A DNA stretch of 49,966 nt from SICV01 sp964372375 (GCA_964372375.1 CAYJQF010000003.1:1-49966), one strand, 5' to 3'; numbered from the stretch's first letter, positions 38,470 through 47,373 are shown. The notes: generated from the sequence alone by a model not told the origin. A program made the numbers and translations.

Positions 38470-39723
38470 TTAATTCCCGCTATAAGTCTCTGCAGCTTCT
38501 CTGAAGCTCAGCTGTTTCTCAAATCTTCCACTCTTTTCAACATTCAGAGGAGCAAACGGCTTTCCTTGATACGAACTTCCATCCTTCCAAAGCAGCGGAG
38601 CCATATACGCGCGGCAGTTTGCATACATATCTATAATTATTCCTTCATTGCGACTAGCAACAGCGAGATTCTTTTCCGCAGTTTCATTTTCCGCAGTCAT
38701 TCTTCCTGAAAATCCATGCACCCGTGCAATTTCTACAAGTTCTGGAACAGGAGTAATACATTCTGCATTACCGGGAAGCGTAACTGCTCCATACTGTTGC
38801 GCCCACATGTTATCTCCGACAGGCACTCCAAGTTTTCTTAGAACTTTATAAAACGCGTTTCTTTCCCCTTCGGGAACTGCCCATCCAGCCATTGCAGGTC
38901 CTCCAAAATAGGCCTTGCGAATACGCTCTGTATGAATATTATGATTATGGCCTTTCAAATGAGTCTGAGTAATTCTTTCTTTTTCATAAGCAAGAAGAGC
39001 TTCAACAAGCGGATTTGCTCCTTCTGTTTCAGGATGTGAAGGATCCCAGGTAAATGCAACATTTTCTACTCCTTTTTCTTTAAGCTTTTGTGCAATGTAC
39101 AGTCTTCCTGCAAGAGTCGACCCAGCAGAGCGCATTACCTGCTGCGGTAAATATGATTCATCTGCATCAGGCCATCCTCCAGGCATATGGCAATTTTCAG
39201 TAGTAATAATGACATTACGATCTACAGCATAGCGGGCAAGTATTGTTACTTTATCAACCACATCGTCAAGATTAGCCTGTATTCCTGCTCTTCTATCCCA
39301 TCCCCAGAACATCGCGACATCGACTCCATGTGCTCCTCCGTCTTTTCCTCCTAGGGCAGAAGCAAAATCGATGACGCGTAGCATATACTCTAAGACACGA
39401 TGGTCTTGTTCTCGATTACCGCTGTGAATACGGTCATAATTTCCAAGAGTAACTCCCAGTTCTCTCTTATTAAACTGCTCAGCGAATCGTAAGGCAGTAT
39501 CTCGAGGAGTAGCAATAAAATCATACACGGGTAGATGACTGGCGACATGATCTGCCTTATCTTGTGCACGCAGCCCTCCAGAATCAACTGCACTTAATTC
39601 TACTTCTTGCACACCGCCAATACGACTTATGAGATTAAGGACTTGTTCAAGACCAAGAAAAGGCATACAAGAAGTCATAACGCCAAAGGGTAAATCTCCA
39701 TTAAATCGTTGTCGTTCTGACAT
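38470..39723 (-). CDS. Sugar isomerase/epimerase-like TIM-barrel protein
   Basis: A 417-aa protein of the xylose-isomerase-like TIM-barrel class. Strands with candidate metal ligands: VELSAVDSGG, VDVAMFWGWDRR, VIITTENCHMPGGWPD (Glu and His), VAFTWDPSHPETEG (Asp, His), THLKGHNHNIH and GRMTAENET (final Glu). The set of E-x-H, D-P-S-H, K-G-H and E-N-E matches metal-dependent sugar isomerases. Substrate unknown. It is directly upstream of the Gfo/Idh/MocA gene, as in many sugar or inositol catabolic operons. Confidence 0.8.
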   Translation of the reverse strand: MSERQRFNGDLPFGVMTSCMPFLGLEQVLNLISRIGGVQEVELSAVDSGGLRAQDKADHVASHLPVYDFIATPRDTALRFAEQFNKRELGVTLGNYDRIHSGNREQDHRVLEYMLRVIDFASALGGKDGGAHGVDVAMFWGWDRRAGIQANLDDVVDKVTILARYAVDRNVIITTENCHMPGGWPDADESYLPQQVMRSAGSTLAGRLYIAQKLKEKGVENVAFTWDPSHPETEGANPLVEALLAYEKERITQTHLKGHNHNIHTERIRKAYFGGPAMAGWAVPEGERNAFYKVLRKLGVPVGDNMWAQQYGAVTLPGNAECITPVPELVEIARVHGFSGRMTAENETAEKNLAVASRNEGIIIDMYANCRAYMAPLLWKDGSSYQGKPFAPLNVEKSGRFEKQLSFREAAETYSGN

Positions 39724-39790
39724 TGCTTTTTGTGTCTGAAAGCCTATTTAAACTTTCTTACCTCTATTCATTGATGGAAAGTGATTAAAT

Positions 39791-40105
39791 CTAAAACGCT
39801 TCGCTCGCCCGGTCAAGAATCGCATCTTTGCTAATGGCCCCCACAAACCTATCAACCACTTCCCCATCCTTCAGAAACAGGAACGTAGGAATGCTTAGTA
39901 CCTGAAAGCGTTCCGCTAACTCTTGGTGTGCATCAACATCCACATTCCCAAAGGCAATACCTGCTTTTGCCGCTTTGGCAGCAGCTTCAAACTGCGGGCT
40001 GCTGATTTTACACGGACCGCACCATTCAGCCCAGAAATCAATTACCCACTTTCCCTTAGTAGTCTGCTCAAAATTCCTTGTCGTCAGCTCAATCAAGTGT
40101 GACAT
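39791..40105 (-). CDS. trxA: Thioredoxin
   Basis: A 104-aa thioredoxin fold with the redox motif WAEWCGPCKISSPQFE at residues about 24-39, the conserved cis-proline stretch VLSIPTFLFLKDGE and the final VGAISKDAILDRASEAF helix. It reduces protein disulfides in the cytosol; no signal peptide. It may serve ribonucleotide reductase (42412-45231) or MsrA (46120-46587) further along the window. It is a single gene, divergent from pcm. Confidence 0.93.
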   Translation of the reverse strand: MSHLIELTTRNFEQTTKGKWVIDFWAEWCGPCKISSPQFEAAAKAAKAGIAFGNVDVDAHQELAERFQVLSIPTFLFLKDGEVVDRFVGAISKDAILDRASEAF

Positions 40106-40208
40106 GCACTGCTTTCACTAATTATATTAATAAACCTTCTCCCAGCCTTTTTGCAACTCTCTAATGAACACCAACAATTGTTTTATACTTGTCTTTCCTA
40201 GCTAACGT

Positions 40209-40805
40209 ATGAACAAAGACGAGTTGTTGCAGCTCCTCAAACAGAAAGGCCATGCTCCTGCACGTATCCATGCTTTTGACAAAGTCAAGCGTGAAGAGTT
40301 TGTTCCCGAGCATCTGATTCCGTACGCATACGAAGACATCGCTTTGCCTATTGAAGACGGCTCTGCCTTATCTCAGCCATCAACGATTGCGTTCATGCTT
40401 TCTCTCCTTGATGTACAGGAAACAAGCAAAGTATTAGAAATTGGCGCAGGTTCTGGGTATGTCTTAGCTTTGCTCGGAGAGCTTGCGCAGCACGGTCAAG
40501 TATATGGGGTAGAGGTGCATAAAGCCCTGGCAATACAAGCGAAAAAACGTCTGCTCGGAAAGCACAATTTGCATATCATACAACGAAACGGCTTTCAAGG
40601 GCTTGCTGAGCGAGCGCCCTTTGATCGGATTATGCTCTCAGCAGCCTGCAAAGAAAAACCCTACCACTTATTATCTCAATTGACGGACGCAGGCATTCTG
40701 GTTGCCCCGGTGAATGACACAATTGTTCAAATCAAAAAAGTTTCAGGCACCATACAGGAAGAAACTTATCCTGGCTTTGCCTTTGTGCCTTTAGTAGAAT
40801 CCTAA
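40209..40805 (+). CDS. pcm: Protein-L-isoaspartate O-methyltransferase
   Basis: A 198-aa SAM-dependent methyltransferase that repairs isoaspartyl residues. Family features: FDKVKREEFVPEHLIPYAYEDIALPI, the ALSQPSTIAFML stretch, the SAM motif VLEIGAGSGYVLALL, VYGVEVHKALA, FDRIMLSAAC and the final GILVAPVND. The length is slightly below the usual 210-220. The promoter GTTTTATAC lies about 28-36 bp before the ATG. Confidence 0.93.
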   Translation: MNKDELLQLLKQKGHAPARIHAFDKVKREEFVPEHLIPYAYEDIALPIEDGSALSQPSTIAFMLSLLDVQETSKVLEIGAGSGYVLALLGELAQHGQVYGVEVHKALAIQAKKRLLGKHNLHIIQRNGFQGLAERAPFDRIMLSAACKEKPYHLLSQLTDAGILVAPVNDTIVQIKKVSGTIQEETYPGFAFVPLVES

Positions 40806-40840
40806 GGAAGGTTTATATACTAGAGTACGGCGGCAACGAT

Positions 40841-42199
40841 ATGCGTAGCGTTGATGATGGTGAAAGGAGAAAAACAATTCAGGAGATATGGGATTGGCAT
40901 GGTAGCTATCAATGGACTTATTTTACCGAACAGGCAAAGCAGCTGATTGCCCATTTCTTAGGGACACGCTTGCAGGGAAAAGCACTTGATGTTGGAGGCG
41001 GATGGTATTTACATTATCCAGATTCTGTTGTTATTGATGTATCGCCGGTGTGTTTAGAGCACAACCTCGCACAGGAAAAAGTGCAGTTTGATCTGGATAC
41101 ACTTAGTCAAGGTGCGCGCCTACCTTTTTCTGACAGTACGTTTGATGCAGCAACTTTTGTAAGCTCATGGCAATATCTTGAGCATCCTGATGCAGTAATG
41201 CATGAGCTCGACCGAGTCTTGAAACCAGGAGCGGAATGTTATATCATTAATGCGCAAGGAGCAGGGCTTGAGCAGGCCGTAGTAGGTTTTAAGAAGAGTG
41301 ATGAGGTGGCAGCTTTCTTGAAAGCAAGAAGGTATGATGTCCTGATTGAGCACATCCCCTGTCTTGATGGCTCAGTCAGAGACTTTCACTCGGTATGCGC
41401 TTCTCGCCTACCACTTAAAGACAAAGCAAGACGGTTACAAGAAAATAAGAAAAGAATAAAGAAACCAAATTCTTTTCTTAATGCATTTGCTGAAGTAAAG
41501 GTTGCTCAGTATAGAGCGAGATTACAAGCATTAGAGGAACATCCAGTCACCGATGCCTGGCTCAACTACCAGGAAACTGCACACGCATTTAGTAAGGAGC
41601 TTCAGGAACAAACAGGGTTACTTCCTTTGCTTTTCACCGACGCAACACCTCCTGAACGCCATCTCCTAATACCTGGAGAATATGTTTGTACTACGTTAGT
41701 GCCGCTTGTTCAGATCAAATCAGAAGTGAATGCATCTGGCAAACTGTATCAAGTGCTAGAGCAGCTTGGAAAAAGATACTCGTTCACTTTTTCTCCTTAT
41801 CCCAGTTATTTTGGCTGTGAATCAAGAAGTGCGCTTATGGCGGAAAATGGAGAAGCACCCGATGCTCCAGCGCTTCATCATGTAACTGAATTTCTCACTT
41901 CTGAAGCATTGAATGAGCCTACTAAACGTCTTCAAGCCGAGCTCTATCAGCACTATCATGGAAAGATTAGTGATCTTGATGCGCGGCTTGCACGCGCACG
42001 GGTAGCACATCACTTCTTTCTTGTAGGAGAGCATAAGCAGCGGAGTAAAGCAGACCAGCTACAGAAAAGGAAGGCAGCATTGCTGAATGGCGGCATCTCT
42101 GGCGTTTCAGTAGTAAGGCAAGAACGAGGCGCATACAGCGCCTTTGCAGATGAGTTCAAGCAGCTTGTTTTAGAAGTATCTCAAATCTGTTTTGATTAA
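40841..42199 (+). CDS. SAM methyltransferase with an unknown 200-aa C-terminal domain
   Basis: 452 aa. Residues 45-165 form a class I methyltransferase of type 11: ALDVGGGWYLHYPDSVVIDVSP, LPFSDSTFDAATFVSSWQYLEHP, then LKPGAECYIINAQGAG. After a basic helical stretch (about 195-240), residues 255-440 form a second, unrecognised domain with SYFGCESRSALMAENGEAPDA and a helical Arg-rich end. The catalytic or target-binding role of this second part is unknown. The promoter GTTTATATAC (40811-40820) is 20-30 bp before the ATG. Confidence 0.75.
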   Translation: MRSVDDGERRKTIQEIWDWHGSYQWTYFTEQAKQLIAHFLGTRLQGKALDVGGGWYLHYPDSVVIDVSPVCLEHNLAQEKVQFDLDTLSQGARLPFSDSTFDAATFVSSWQYLEHPDAVMHELDRVLKPGAECYIINAQGAGLEQAVVGFKKSDEVAAFLKARRYDVLIEHIPCLDGSVRDFHSVCASRLPLKDKARRLQENKKRIKKPNSFLNAFAEVKVAQYRARLQALEEHPVTDAWLNYQETAHAFSKELQEQTGLLPLLFTDATPPERHLLIPGEYVCTTLVPLVQIKSEVNASGKLYQVLEQLGKRYSFTFSPYPSYFGCESRSALMAENGEAPDAPALHHVTEFLTSEALNEPTKRLQAELYQHYHGKISDLDARLARARVAHHFFLVGEHKQRSKADQLQKRKAALLNGGISGVSVVRQERGAYSAFADEFKQLVLEVSQICFD

Positions 42200-42204
42200 A
42201 CAAG

Positions 42205-42390
42205 TTAAGAAATTTCCTTCAAATGCAACGGGCACGGCCGTTCTTTTCGTACATGCAGCAGGCATTTCTGGCAGAAATAAATATCCCAGACAATGCCTCT
42301 TACACTGATATCTGCTTGTCTGATAAAAGTATGAATACACAGGCCATGAGTGGTAAGAGAGGCACTATCTTGAAGGACGATATCATTCAT
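42205..42390 (-). CDS. Small putative zinc-binding protein downstream of nrdJ
   Basis: A 61-aa protein starting MNDIVLQDSASLTTHGLC with C-terminal DIYFCQKCLLHVRKERPCPLH, where Cys, Cys, His and Cys could form a zinc site. A GAGG stands 6 bp before its ATG, and the gene lies 21 bp after the class II ribonucleotide reductase on the same strand, so it may belong to that operon. A frame on the opposite strand (42223-42411) overlaps it and lacks comparable signals. Function unknown. Confidence 0.5.
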   Translation of the reverse strand: MNDIVLQDSASLTTHGLCIHTFIRQADISVRGIVWDIYFCQKCLLHVRKERPCPLHLKEIS

Positions 42391-42411
42391 GTTTTCCTCA
42401 ATATAATTTAG

Positions 42412-45231
42412 TTATTCTCCGCATCCACTTCTCGTCGTTTGCTTGCAATTGGTACAGACCATCGCACAGTTGCCTAAGCGTTTTGCGGGTCCGCCGCAAT
42501 GCGGGCATATCAAGCCTTCATGGCCAAAGTCAGTAATAGCCATCTGCTCTTCCAGCTGCGGCTTCTGCTCAACTGCAGGAAGTGCAATTTCCATTTTTCC
42601 AGCACCGGTACCAAAACTGTTGAGCATGTATTGGGCGACATAATCAATAATCGAGGAAGCAGTGCGAATGACAATCCTATCACCGTCTAACTCGCCCGGT
42701 ACTCCATTCTTGACAAAGCCGGAAGGCTCAAACTTTTGATGCCTGAACTTGCTGAATAAGACATCGACGGGAATGCCATACTGAAGATTCAAACTTACTG
42801 AAGTTGCCCACGCATCCACTAACCCGTTGACCGTGCTGCCAACTTTATGCATGGTCAGGAAGATTTCTCCGGGTGTGCCGTCATCATAAAAGCCTACATT
42901 GAGATACCCTTCATGCCCGGCGATCTCAAACTTATGCGTCAATGCTTTCCTGGTTTGCGGCAGTTTCTTGCGCTCAGCCATGACTAATAGAGGCGGCTGT
43001 TTCTTCACCATCTCATTTTCAGTTTTTTGCGTATTCAAGGGCTGTGAACGCTTTGAATTCTCCCGGTAGATAGCAACCGCTTTCAGGCCCTGCTCCCAGG
43101 CAGAGACATACGCTTCGGCGATATCCTCAACTGAAGAATCTTCAGGCATGTTAATGGTTTTACTGATTGCTCCCGAGATAAACGGCTGTGTTACTGCCAT
43201 CATGCGAATATGTCCCTTATACTGAATTGCTCTGCTTCCCTGTGCTGGCTTGAATGCGCAGTCAAAAATAGGCATATGTTCCATTCTCAGATCAGGAGCG
43301 CCTTCAATCATATCGTGCTTGTCAATATAGTCGACAATGCGTTGTATCTGCTCATCTCCATATCCAAGATTTTTCAGTGCCAAAGGAACACTTCTATTGA
43401 CAATTTTAAGCATGCCTCCCCCCGATAATACTTTATACTTGACTAAGGCGATATCAGGTTCTATTCCAGTGGTATCGCAATCCATCATGAATGCAATGGT
43501 GCCCGTAGGAGCTAATACTGTCATTTGGGAATTGCGGTAGCCGAACTTCTCTCCTAATTCAAGAGCATCGCTCCAGCAATCCCACGCTTCATTGGCTAAA
43601 TAGCGCAAGGAAGCAGGCATCACTTCAACATCAATCTTCTTAACTGCTTCTCGGTGCATGTGCATTACTTCAAGCATTGGCTCTCTGTTTTGTGCATATG
43701 CGGGAAATGCACCTACTAACGCTGCTACTTCCGCGCTTGTTTTGTACGCTTCGCCGCACATAATGGCGGTAAGAGCGGCCGCAACCGCTCTGCCCTGATC
43801 AGAGTCATACGGCAGTCCCAGGCTCATTAATAAAGCGCCCAAATTTGCATACCCTAATCCCAAAGGTCGATGGTCTCTACTATTTCGCGCGATCTTAGCA
43901 GTCGGATAGCTGCTGCCATCAACTAACAAGTCCATAGCAATGCTGAAATACCGCACCACCGCCTTGAACTTTTCAACATCAAACTTCCCGTCAGCCGTTC
44001 TGAATTTTAAGAGGTTAATGGAAGCAAGGTTGCACGCCGTATCATCTAAGTACATAAATTCAGAGCACGGATTGCTTGCATTAATTCTTCCTGTATTCTT
44101 GCACGTATGCCACGTATTCACCGTAGTGTCGAATTGCATTCCTGGATCGCCGCACCTCCAGGTGCCTTCAGCAATCTTGTGCATAATCTCTTTTGCTTTG
44201 TACGTGTCCATAATTGTTCCATCTTTTACTGCTTTGGTATGCCATTCTCCTTCTTTCTTAATTGCTTGCATAAACTCATCACCTGCCCGCACACTCATGT
44301 TACAGTTCTGAAAACACACACTACCATACGCTTCTCCGTTCATGCCTCCACCGTAGCCTGCTTCAATCAATGCCCATGCTTTCTTTTCTTCATTTTGCTT
44401 TGCAAGGATAAAATCCATAATGTCAGGATGGTCGACATTCAGAATTTCCATTTTTGCCGCTCTTCTGGTCTTCCCCCCCGATTTGACAATATTTGCATAC
44501 GCATCATACCCTCTCATAAAACTTAAAGGACCGGAAGCCCGTCCTCCTCCCGTCAGCCGTTCTCTACTGCTTCGTAAGGGAGACCGGTTCGTGCCGGTGC
44601 CAGAGCCAGCCTTAAAGAGTGTAACTTCCGCAACCTGCACTTCCATAATAGACTCTATAGTATCCTGAATACTCTGGATAAAGCATGCAGAGCATTGCGG
44701 CCGATCATCACTCTTTAATACAGGCATGATGCTATCAGTCGCTGCATCCCACTTCCAAGCTGAGACACCGCCTGCTTGAGGATCGTATTCTTGGATGCCT
44801 GCATTAAACCATACCGGTGAGTTAAAAACGGCAAGCTGGTGCAGGCAAATTGCCGCAATTTCATCTCGTAACACCTGTGCTTGCTCCTGACTAAAGTAGC
44901 CTTGTGTAATTGCCTGCCGGGCAATAAACCTGCTTACTCTCCCGATAATCTTTTCAACACTGTCTTCACGCTCTCCTTTTGCTTGGTCGCCCCAAAAATA
45001 TTTGCTTGCCACCACTTTCACTGCTAAAGGACTCCAGAATTCAGGACGCTGCACTCCCGGTTGCACAAAAACGACTTTCCCTTGATCATCGATTACTTTC
45101 ACTTCTTCAGCGATCCAGCGCAGCGGATTGCCATAGAGATCATACTGATACAGGTTCTTGCCCTCAAACGTAAAGAATCTACTAAAAGGAAATTTACCAA
45201 GGCTCAGTTGTGCTACTCGTTCGGGTGTCAT
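42412..45231 (-). CDS. nrdJ: Adenosylcobalamin-dependent (class II) ribonucleotide reductase
   Basis: 939 aa. It reduces ribonucleotides to deoxyribonucleotides using a radical made from vitamin B12. Landmarks: VFNSPVWFNAG, CSACFIQSIQDT, GSGTGTNRSPLRSS, NPCSEFMYLDDTACNLASINL, LAPTGTIAFMMDCDTTGIEPDI, and the C-terminal zinc-binding CPHCGG...CAMVCTNCKQ. No intein is visible. Its start overlaps the nrdR stop by 4 bp. Being B12-dependent, it implies import or synthesis of cobalamin, neither of which appears in the window. Confidence 0.96.
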   Translation of the reverse strand: MTPERVAQLSLGKFPFSRFFTFEGKNLYQYDLYGNPLRWIAEEVKVIDDQGKVVFVQPGVQRPEFWSPLAVKVVASKYFWGDQAKGEREDSVEKIIGRVSRFIARQAITQGYFSQEQAQVLRDEIAAICLHQLAVFNSPVWFNAGIQEYDPQAGGVSAWKWDAATDSIMPVLKSDDRPQCSACFIQSIQDTIESIMEVQVAEVTLFKAGSGTGTNRSPLRSSRERLTGGGRASGPLSFMRGYDAYANIVKSGGKTRRAAKMEILNVDHPDIMDFILAKQNEEKKAWALIEAGYGGGMNGEAYGSVCFQNCNMSVRAGDEFMQAIKKEGEWHTKAVKDGTIMDTYKAKEIMHKIAEGTWRCGDPGMQFDTTVNTWHTCKNTGRINASNPCSEFMYLDDTACNLASINLLKFRTADGKFDVEKFKAVVRYFSIAMDLLVDGSSYPTAKIARNSRDHRPLGLGYANLGALLMSLGLPYDSDQGRAVAAALTAIMCGEAYKTSAEVAALVGAFPAYAQNREPMLEVMHMHREAVKKIDVEVMPASLRYLANEAWDCWSDALELGEKFGYRNSQMTVLAPTGTIAFMMDCDTTGIEPDIALVKYKVLSGGGMLKIVNRSVPLALKNLGYGDEQIQRIVDYIDKHDMIEGAPDLRMEHMPIFDCAFKPAQGSRAIQYKGHIRMMAVTQPFISGAISKTINMPEDSSVEDIAEAYVSAWEQGLKAVAIYRENSKRSQPLNTQKTENEMVKKQPPLLVMAERKKLPQTRKALTHKFEIAGHEGYLNVGFYDDGTPGEIFLTMHKVGSTVNGLVDAWATSVSLNLQYGIPVDVLFSKFRHQKFEPSGFVKNGVPGELDGDRIVIRTASSIIDYVAQYMLNSFGTGAGKMEIALPAVEQKPQLEEQMAITDFGHEGLICPHCGGPAKRLGNCAMVCTNCKQTTRSGCGE

Positions 45232-45665
45232 GTTAATTCCTTCAACTCCTTCTTAAAATCTGCAGGAACTTGAAAATCTCTATAGACTGACGCAAATCTA
45301 ATATATGCAACTGCGTCTGTTTTTCTCAGTTCCCTAGAAATCAGTTCTCCAATAGCAGCAGAGGGTACTTCTTTCCCCCGTCTTCGCAGTTTTTCTTCAA
45401 TACGTGTTATCATTTTCTCGATTTTTTCAGTGCTGACTGGCCGTTTCTTGCAGGCCAACTCAATCCCTCTTTTTATCTTTTCACGATCAAAGTCTTCTCG
45501 CCTGCCATCTTTCTTGATGACGCGCAGCTTTGCTTCTTCAACCGCTTCATGCGTGTTAAAGCGTTTCTCACACGCCAAGCATTCACGTCGCCTTTTGGTG
45601 ATACTTCCAAAGTCTCGCTTGTCAACCACCTTAGTTTCAGGGCGTTGGCAGTACGGACAAAGCAT
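45228..45665 (-). CDS. nrdR: Transcriptional repressor NrdR
   Basis: About 145 aa. An N-terminal zinc ribbon (MLCPYCQRPETKVVDKRDF... with C3, C6, C29, C32) is followed by an ATP-cone (LRVIKKDGRREDFDREKI, VAYIRFASVYRDF), the defining NrdR layout. It senses ATP/dATP and represses ribonucleotide reductase genes. The frame opens at 45734, but that ATG lies upstream of the start of transcription predicted from the TATA box at 45744-45753, so 45665 is used. It is co-translated with nrdJ and sits just downstream of an NrdR-box-like palindrome. Confidence 0.93.
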   Translation of the reverse strand: MLCPYCQRPETKVVDKRDFGSITKRRRECLACEKRFNTHEAVEEAKLRVIKKDGRREDFDREKIKRGIELACKKRPVSTEKIEKMITRIEEKLRRRGKEVPSAAIGELISRELRKTDAVAYIRFASVYRDFQVPADFKKELKELT

Positions 45666-45674
45666 CGTGTAGTA

Positions 45675-45690
45675 CCACAATATCTTGTGT
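45675..45690. promoter_or_regulatory. Candidate NrdR box in the nrdR-nrdJ leader
   Basis: CCACAATATCTTGTGT differs from the bacterial NrdR-box consensus ACACwATATATwGTGT at two positions. It lies 9 bp upstream of the nrdR start and about 54-78 bp downstream of the TATA box, in the transcribed leader. Binding there would give autorepression of nrdR-nrdJ. Boxes usually come in pairs; the second candidate (about 45714-45728) is weak. Confidence 0.6.
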
Positions 45691-45894
45691 TTCACATGCA
45701 ACGACGACACAAGCCATTGTATATCACTGCTCATACGCTCCGTGCTATATAAAGATTACTATGCTCGAGATTTTCCCGTCGATAAACTACTTGTTTCTAA
45801 ACGTCTCATTTCTAAAGTAGTACTATTTTTTCTCAACAAGAAAACACAAGGCGTAGATGCATAATCCTTATATAGCGCACGTTCGTAATGCTCT

Positions 45895-46119
45895 ATGCAG
45901 ACTAAATTCAAACGACACCAGGCAGTAAAATTCACTCACGCTCCAAATCCAGAGTATATCGAATATTATGAAGAGAAAGAGGAGCCTATCACACCAGGCA
46001 TGACGGGAAAAATTAATATTCTCTTGCCCAATGGTCAGTATCATGTTGAAATTAATAATGCAAAAGGTAAAATAATTGCCTATGCTCCTTTTAACGAGGA
46101 AGACTTAGAAGCGCTCTAG
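45895..46119 (+). CDS. Small hypothetical protein of 74 aa
   Basis: A beta-rich, acidic protein: VKFTHAPNPEYIEYYEEKEE, then TPGMTGKINILLPNGQYHVEIN and IIAYAPFNEEDLEAL. The GMTGKI...NGQYHV rhythm resembles short SH3-like barrels (KOW-like), often RNA- or protein-binding; I cannot name a family. A TATA-like TCCTTATATAGC lies about 21-30 bp before the ATG. Its stop is TAG, abutting the convergent msrA. Confidence 0.65.
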   Translation: MQTKFKRHQAVKFTHAPNPEYIEYYEEKEEPITPGMTGKINILLPNGQYHVEINNAKGKIIAYAPFNEEDLEAL

Positions 46120-46587
46120 TTACAAGTGGCAGCTTGCCAAGCCTTTTTTCTGCAGATAGTTCTGGTGATACGCTTCAGCACGGTAAAACTCTGGAGCCTT
46201 GACAATTTCAGTTACTATCTTCTTGCCAAGCTTCTGCTCGTGCGCCGCTTTTGAGGCTTCAGCAAGCTTCTTTTGTTCAGAAGAATGATAAAAAAGAGCG
46301 GAACGATACTGCGAGCCATAATCAGGTCCTTGCTTGTTTTTTGTAGTAGGATCATGATGCTTCCAGAATAGGTCAAGAAGCTGCCGGTAGGTTATTCTCG
46401 AATGGTCATACTCGATTTCTACGGCTTCTGCATAGCCAGTCATACCCGAACACACTTCTCCATAGCTCGGATTTTTAGTGGTGCCGCCGATATAGCCTAC
46501 CTTGGTTTTGAGTACTCCAGGCAGTGCAGAAAAGAGCGCTTGTGGCCCCCAGAAACAACCCATTGCAAACGTGGCATATTCCTTCAT
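46120..46587 (-). CDS. msrA: Peptide methionine sulfoxide reductase A
   Basis: About 155 aa. It has the catalytic GCFWG near the N-terminus (Cys11 from the chosen start), GYIGGTTKNPSYGEVCSGMTGYAEAVEIEYD, FWKHHDPTTKNKQGPDYGSQYRSALFYH and a C-terminal resolving-type Cys (GLASCHL). It repairs oxidised methionine with thioredoxin as reductant. The longer frame goes to 46641, but ATG 46587 lies 1 bp after the stop of the upstream gene and gives the usual N-terminus, implying coupling. Confidence 0.93.
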   Translation of the reverse strand: MKEYATFAMGCFWGPQALFSALPGVLKTKVGYIGGTTKNPSYGEVCSGMTGYAEAVEIEYDHSRITYRQLLDLFWKHHDPTTKNKQGPDYGSQYRSALFYHSSEQKKLAEASKAAHEQKLGKKIVTEIVKAPEFYRAEAYHQNYLQKKGLASCHL

Positions 46588-46588
46588 G

Positions 46589-47353
46589 CTACCATTTATC
46601 ATTCTGTATTCTGCGCAGTTCTTCTCTGGCTTTCTCAACACGTGCTTTTGCTTCCTTAACCTGTTGCTCTTTCTTAATCTCTTTCAACTCTCCTTGTGCT
46701 GCTAACAGTTTCCTCTTAAGTGAAGAAGCACTCTCTTCGTGGCTCATACCTCTTGTTTTTACAGGCGAACTGCCAAAAGAGATGCCTTTAATAGAATCAA
46801 GCATGGTTTCACCATATCGATTGAAAACAAACACGCCTGCCGCTACTACAAGAACACTGAGAATAGTATAATACACCCAAACAGGAATTGTTTTTAAGCT
46901 GAACGATATTGTTGATGCATTACCCGTCAATGCGGTCTGATTACTGATAGTCGTATTAGTGGTTAGGTTTGCGGCATCAGGAGTAGTAGCATTGGTCGTA
47001 TTTACCGGAGCAGGTTGCTCCTTAGGAGCTTCATAAAACCATAACACGATAGGCTTGGTGGTTTCTTTTCCGTCAAAGTCTTTCTTTTCTACGATTTCAC
47101 CATTTTTTATGAGCATAACTAAGAAGGCAATTTCAGCCCGGGAGGTTTGATAGGTAGCATTTGCATCTCCTGAGAGGTTGGTCTTCGTCGTAATGCTGTC
47201 AATCACACTCTTCGTTTTCCAGTCAAGTATCCGAATGAGCGTTCCATGGTCAGGATTATGGGTTTTAACCATAATAGCTACTTCATTCGCACTCACTACA
47301 ACGCTGCATACGAGTAAAGCCAAAAATACGAAGCAAATAACCCGCGAGTGCAT
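46589..47353 (-). CDS. Secreted or single-span membrane protein with sequon-rich stalk
   Basis: About 254 aa. It has an N-terminal signal (VICFVFLALLVCSVVVSA), an extracellular beta domain (about 25-105), a Thr/Asn-rich linker with many N-x-S/T sites (NTTNATT, NLTTNTTISNQT), one membrane segment (VYYTILSVLVVAAGVFVF) and a cytoplasmic coiled coil (LKEIKKEQQVKEAKARVEKAREELRR). Likely an N-glycosylated envelope protein; ligand unknown. ATG 47353 is used since the box CTTTTATAAAG is about 21-31 bp upstream; a GTG at 47365 is in frame but sits too close. The next gene, msrA, starts 1 bp after its stop. Confidence 0.65.
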   Translation of the reverse strand: MHSRVICFVFLALLVCSVVVSANEVAIMVKTHNPDHGTLIRILDWKTKSVIDSITTKTNLSGDANATYQTSRAEIAFLVMLIKNGEIVEKKDFDGKETTKPIVLWFYEAPKEQPAPVNTTNATTPDAANLTTNTTISNQTALTGNASTISFSLKTIPVWVYYTILSVLVVAAGVFVFNRYGETMLDSIKGISFGSSPVKTRGMSHEESASSLKRKLLAAQGELKEIKKEQQVKEAKARVEKAREELRRIQNDKW

Positions 47354-47373
47354 ACCAGTACACACTCTATCCT

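Noticed and set aside
42223..42411. Plus-strand ORF of 62 aa opposite the zinc-like small gene
   Set aside because: No promoter or ribosome site suits it; the minus-strand frame has GAGG and operon placement after nrdJ.
45714..45728. Second NrdR box (CCATTGTATATCACT)
   Set aside because: It is palindromic but its half sites (CATTG/CACTG) do not match the ACAC...GTGT pattern well enough to annotate.
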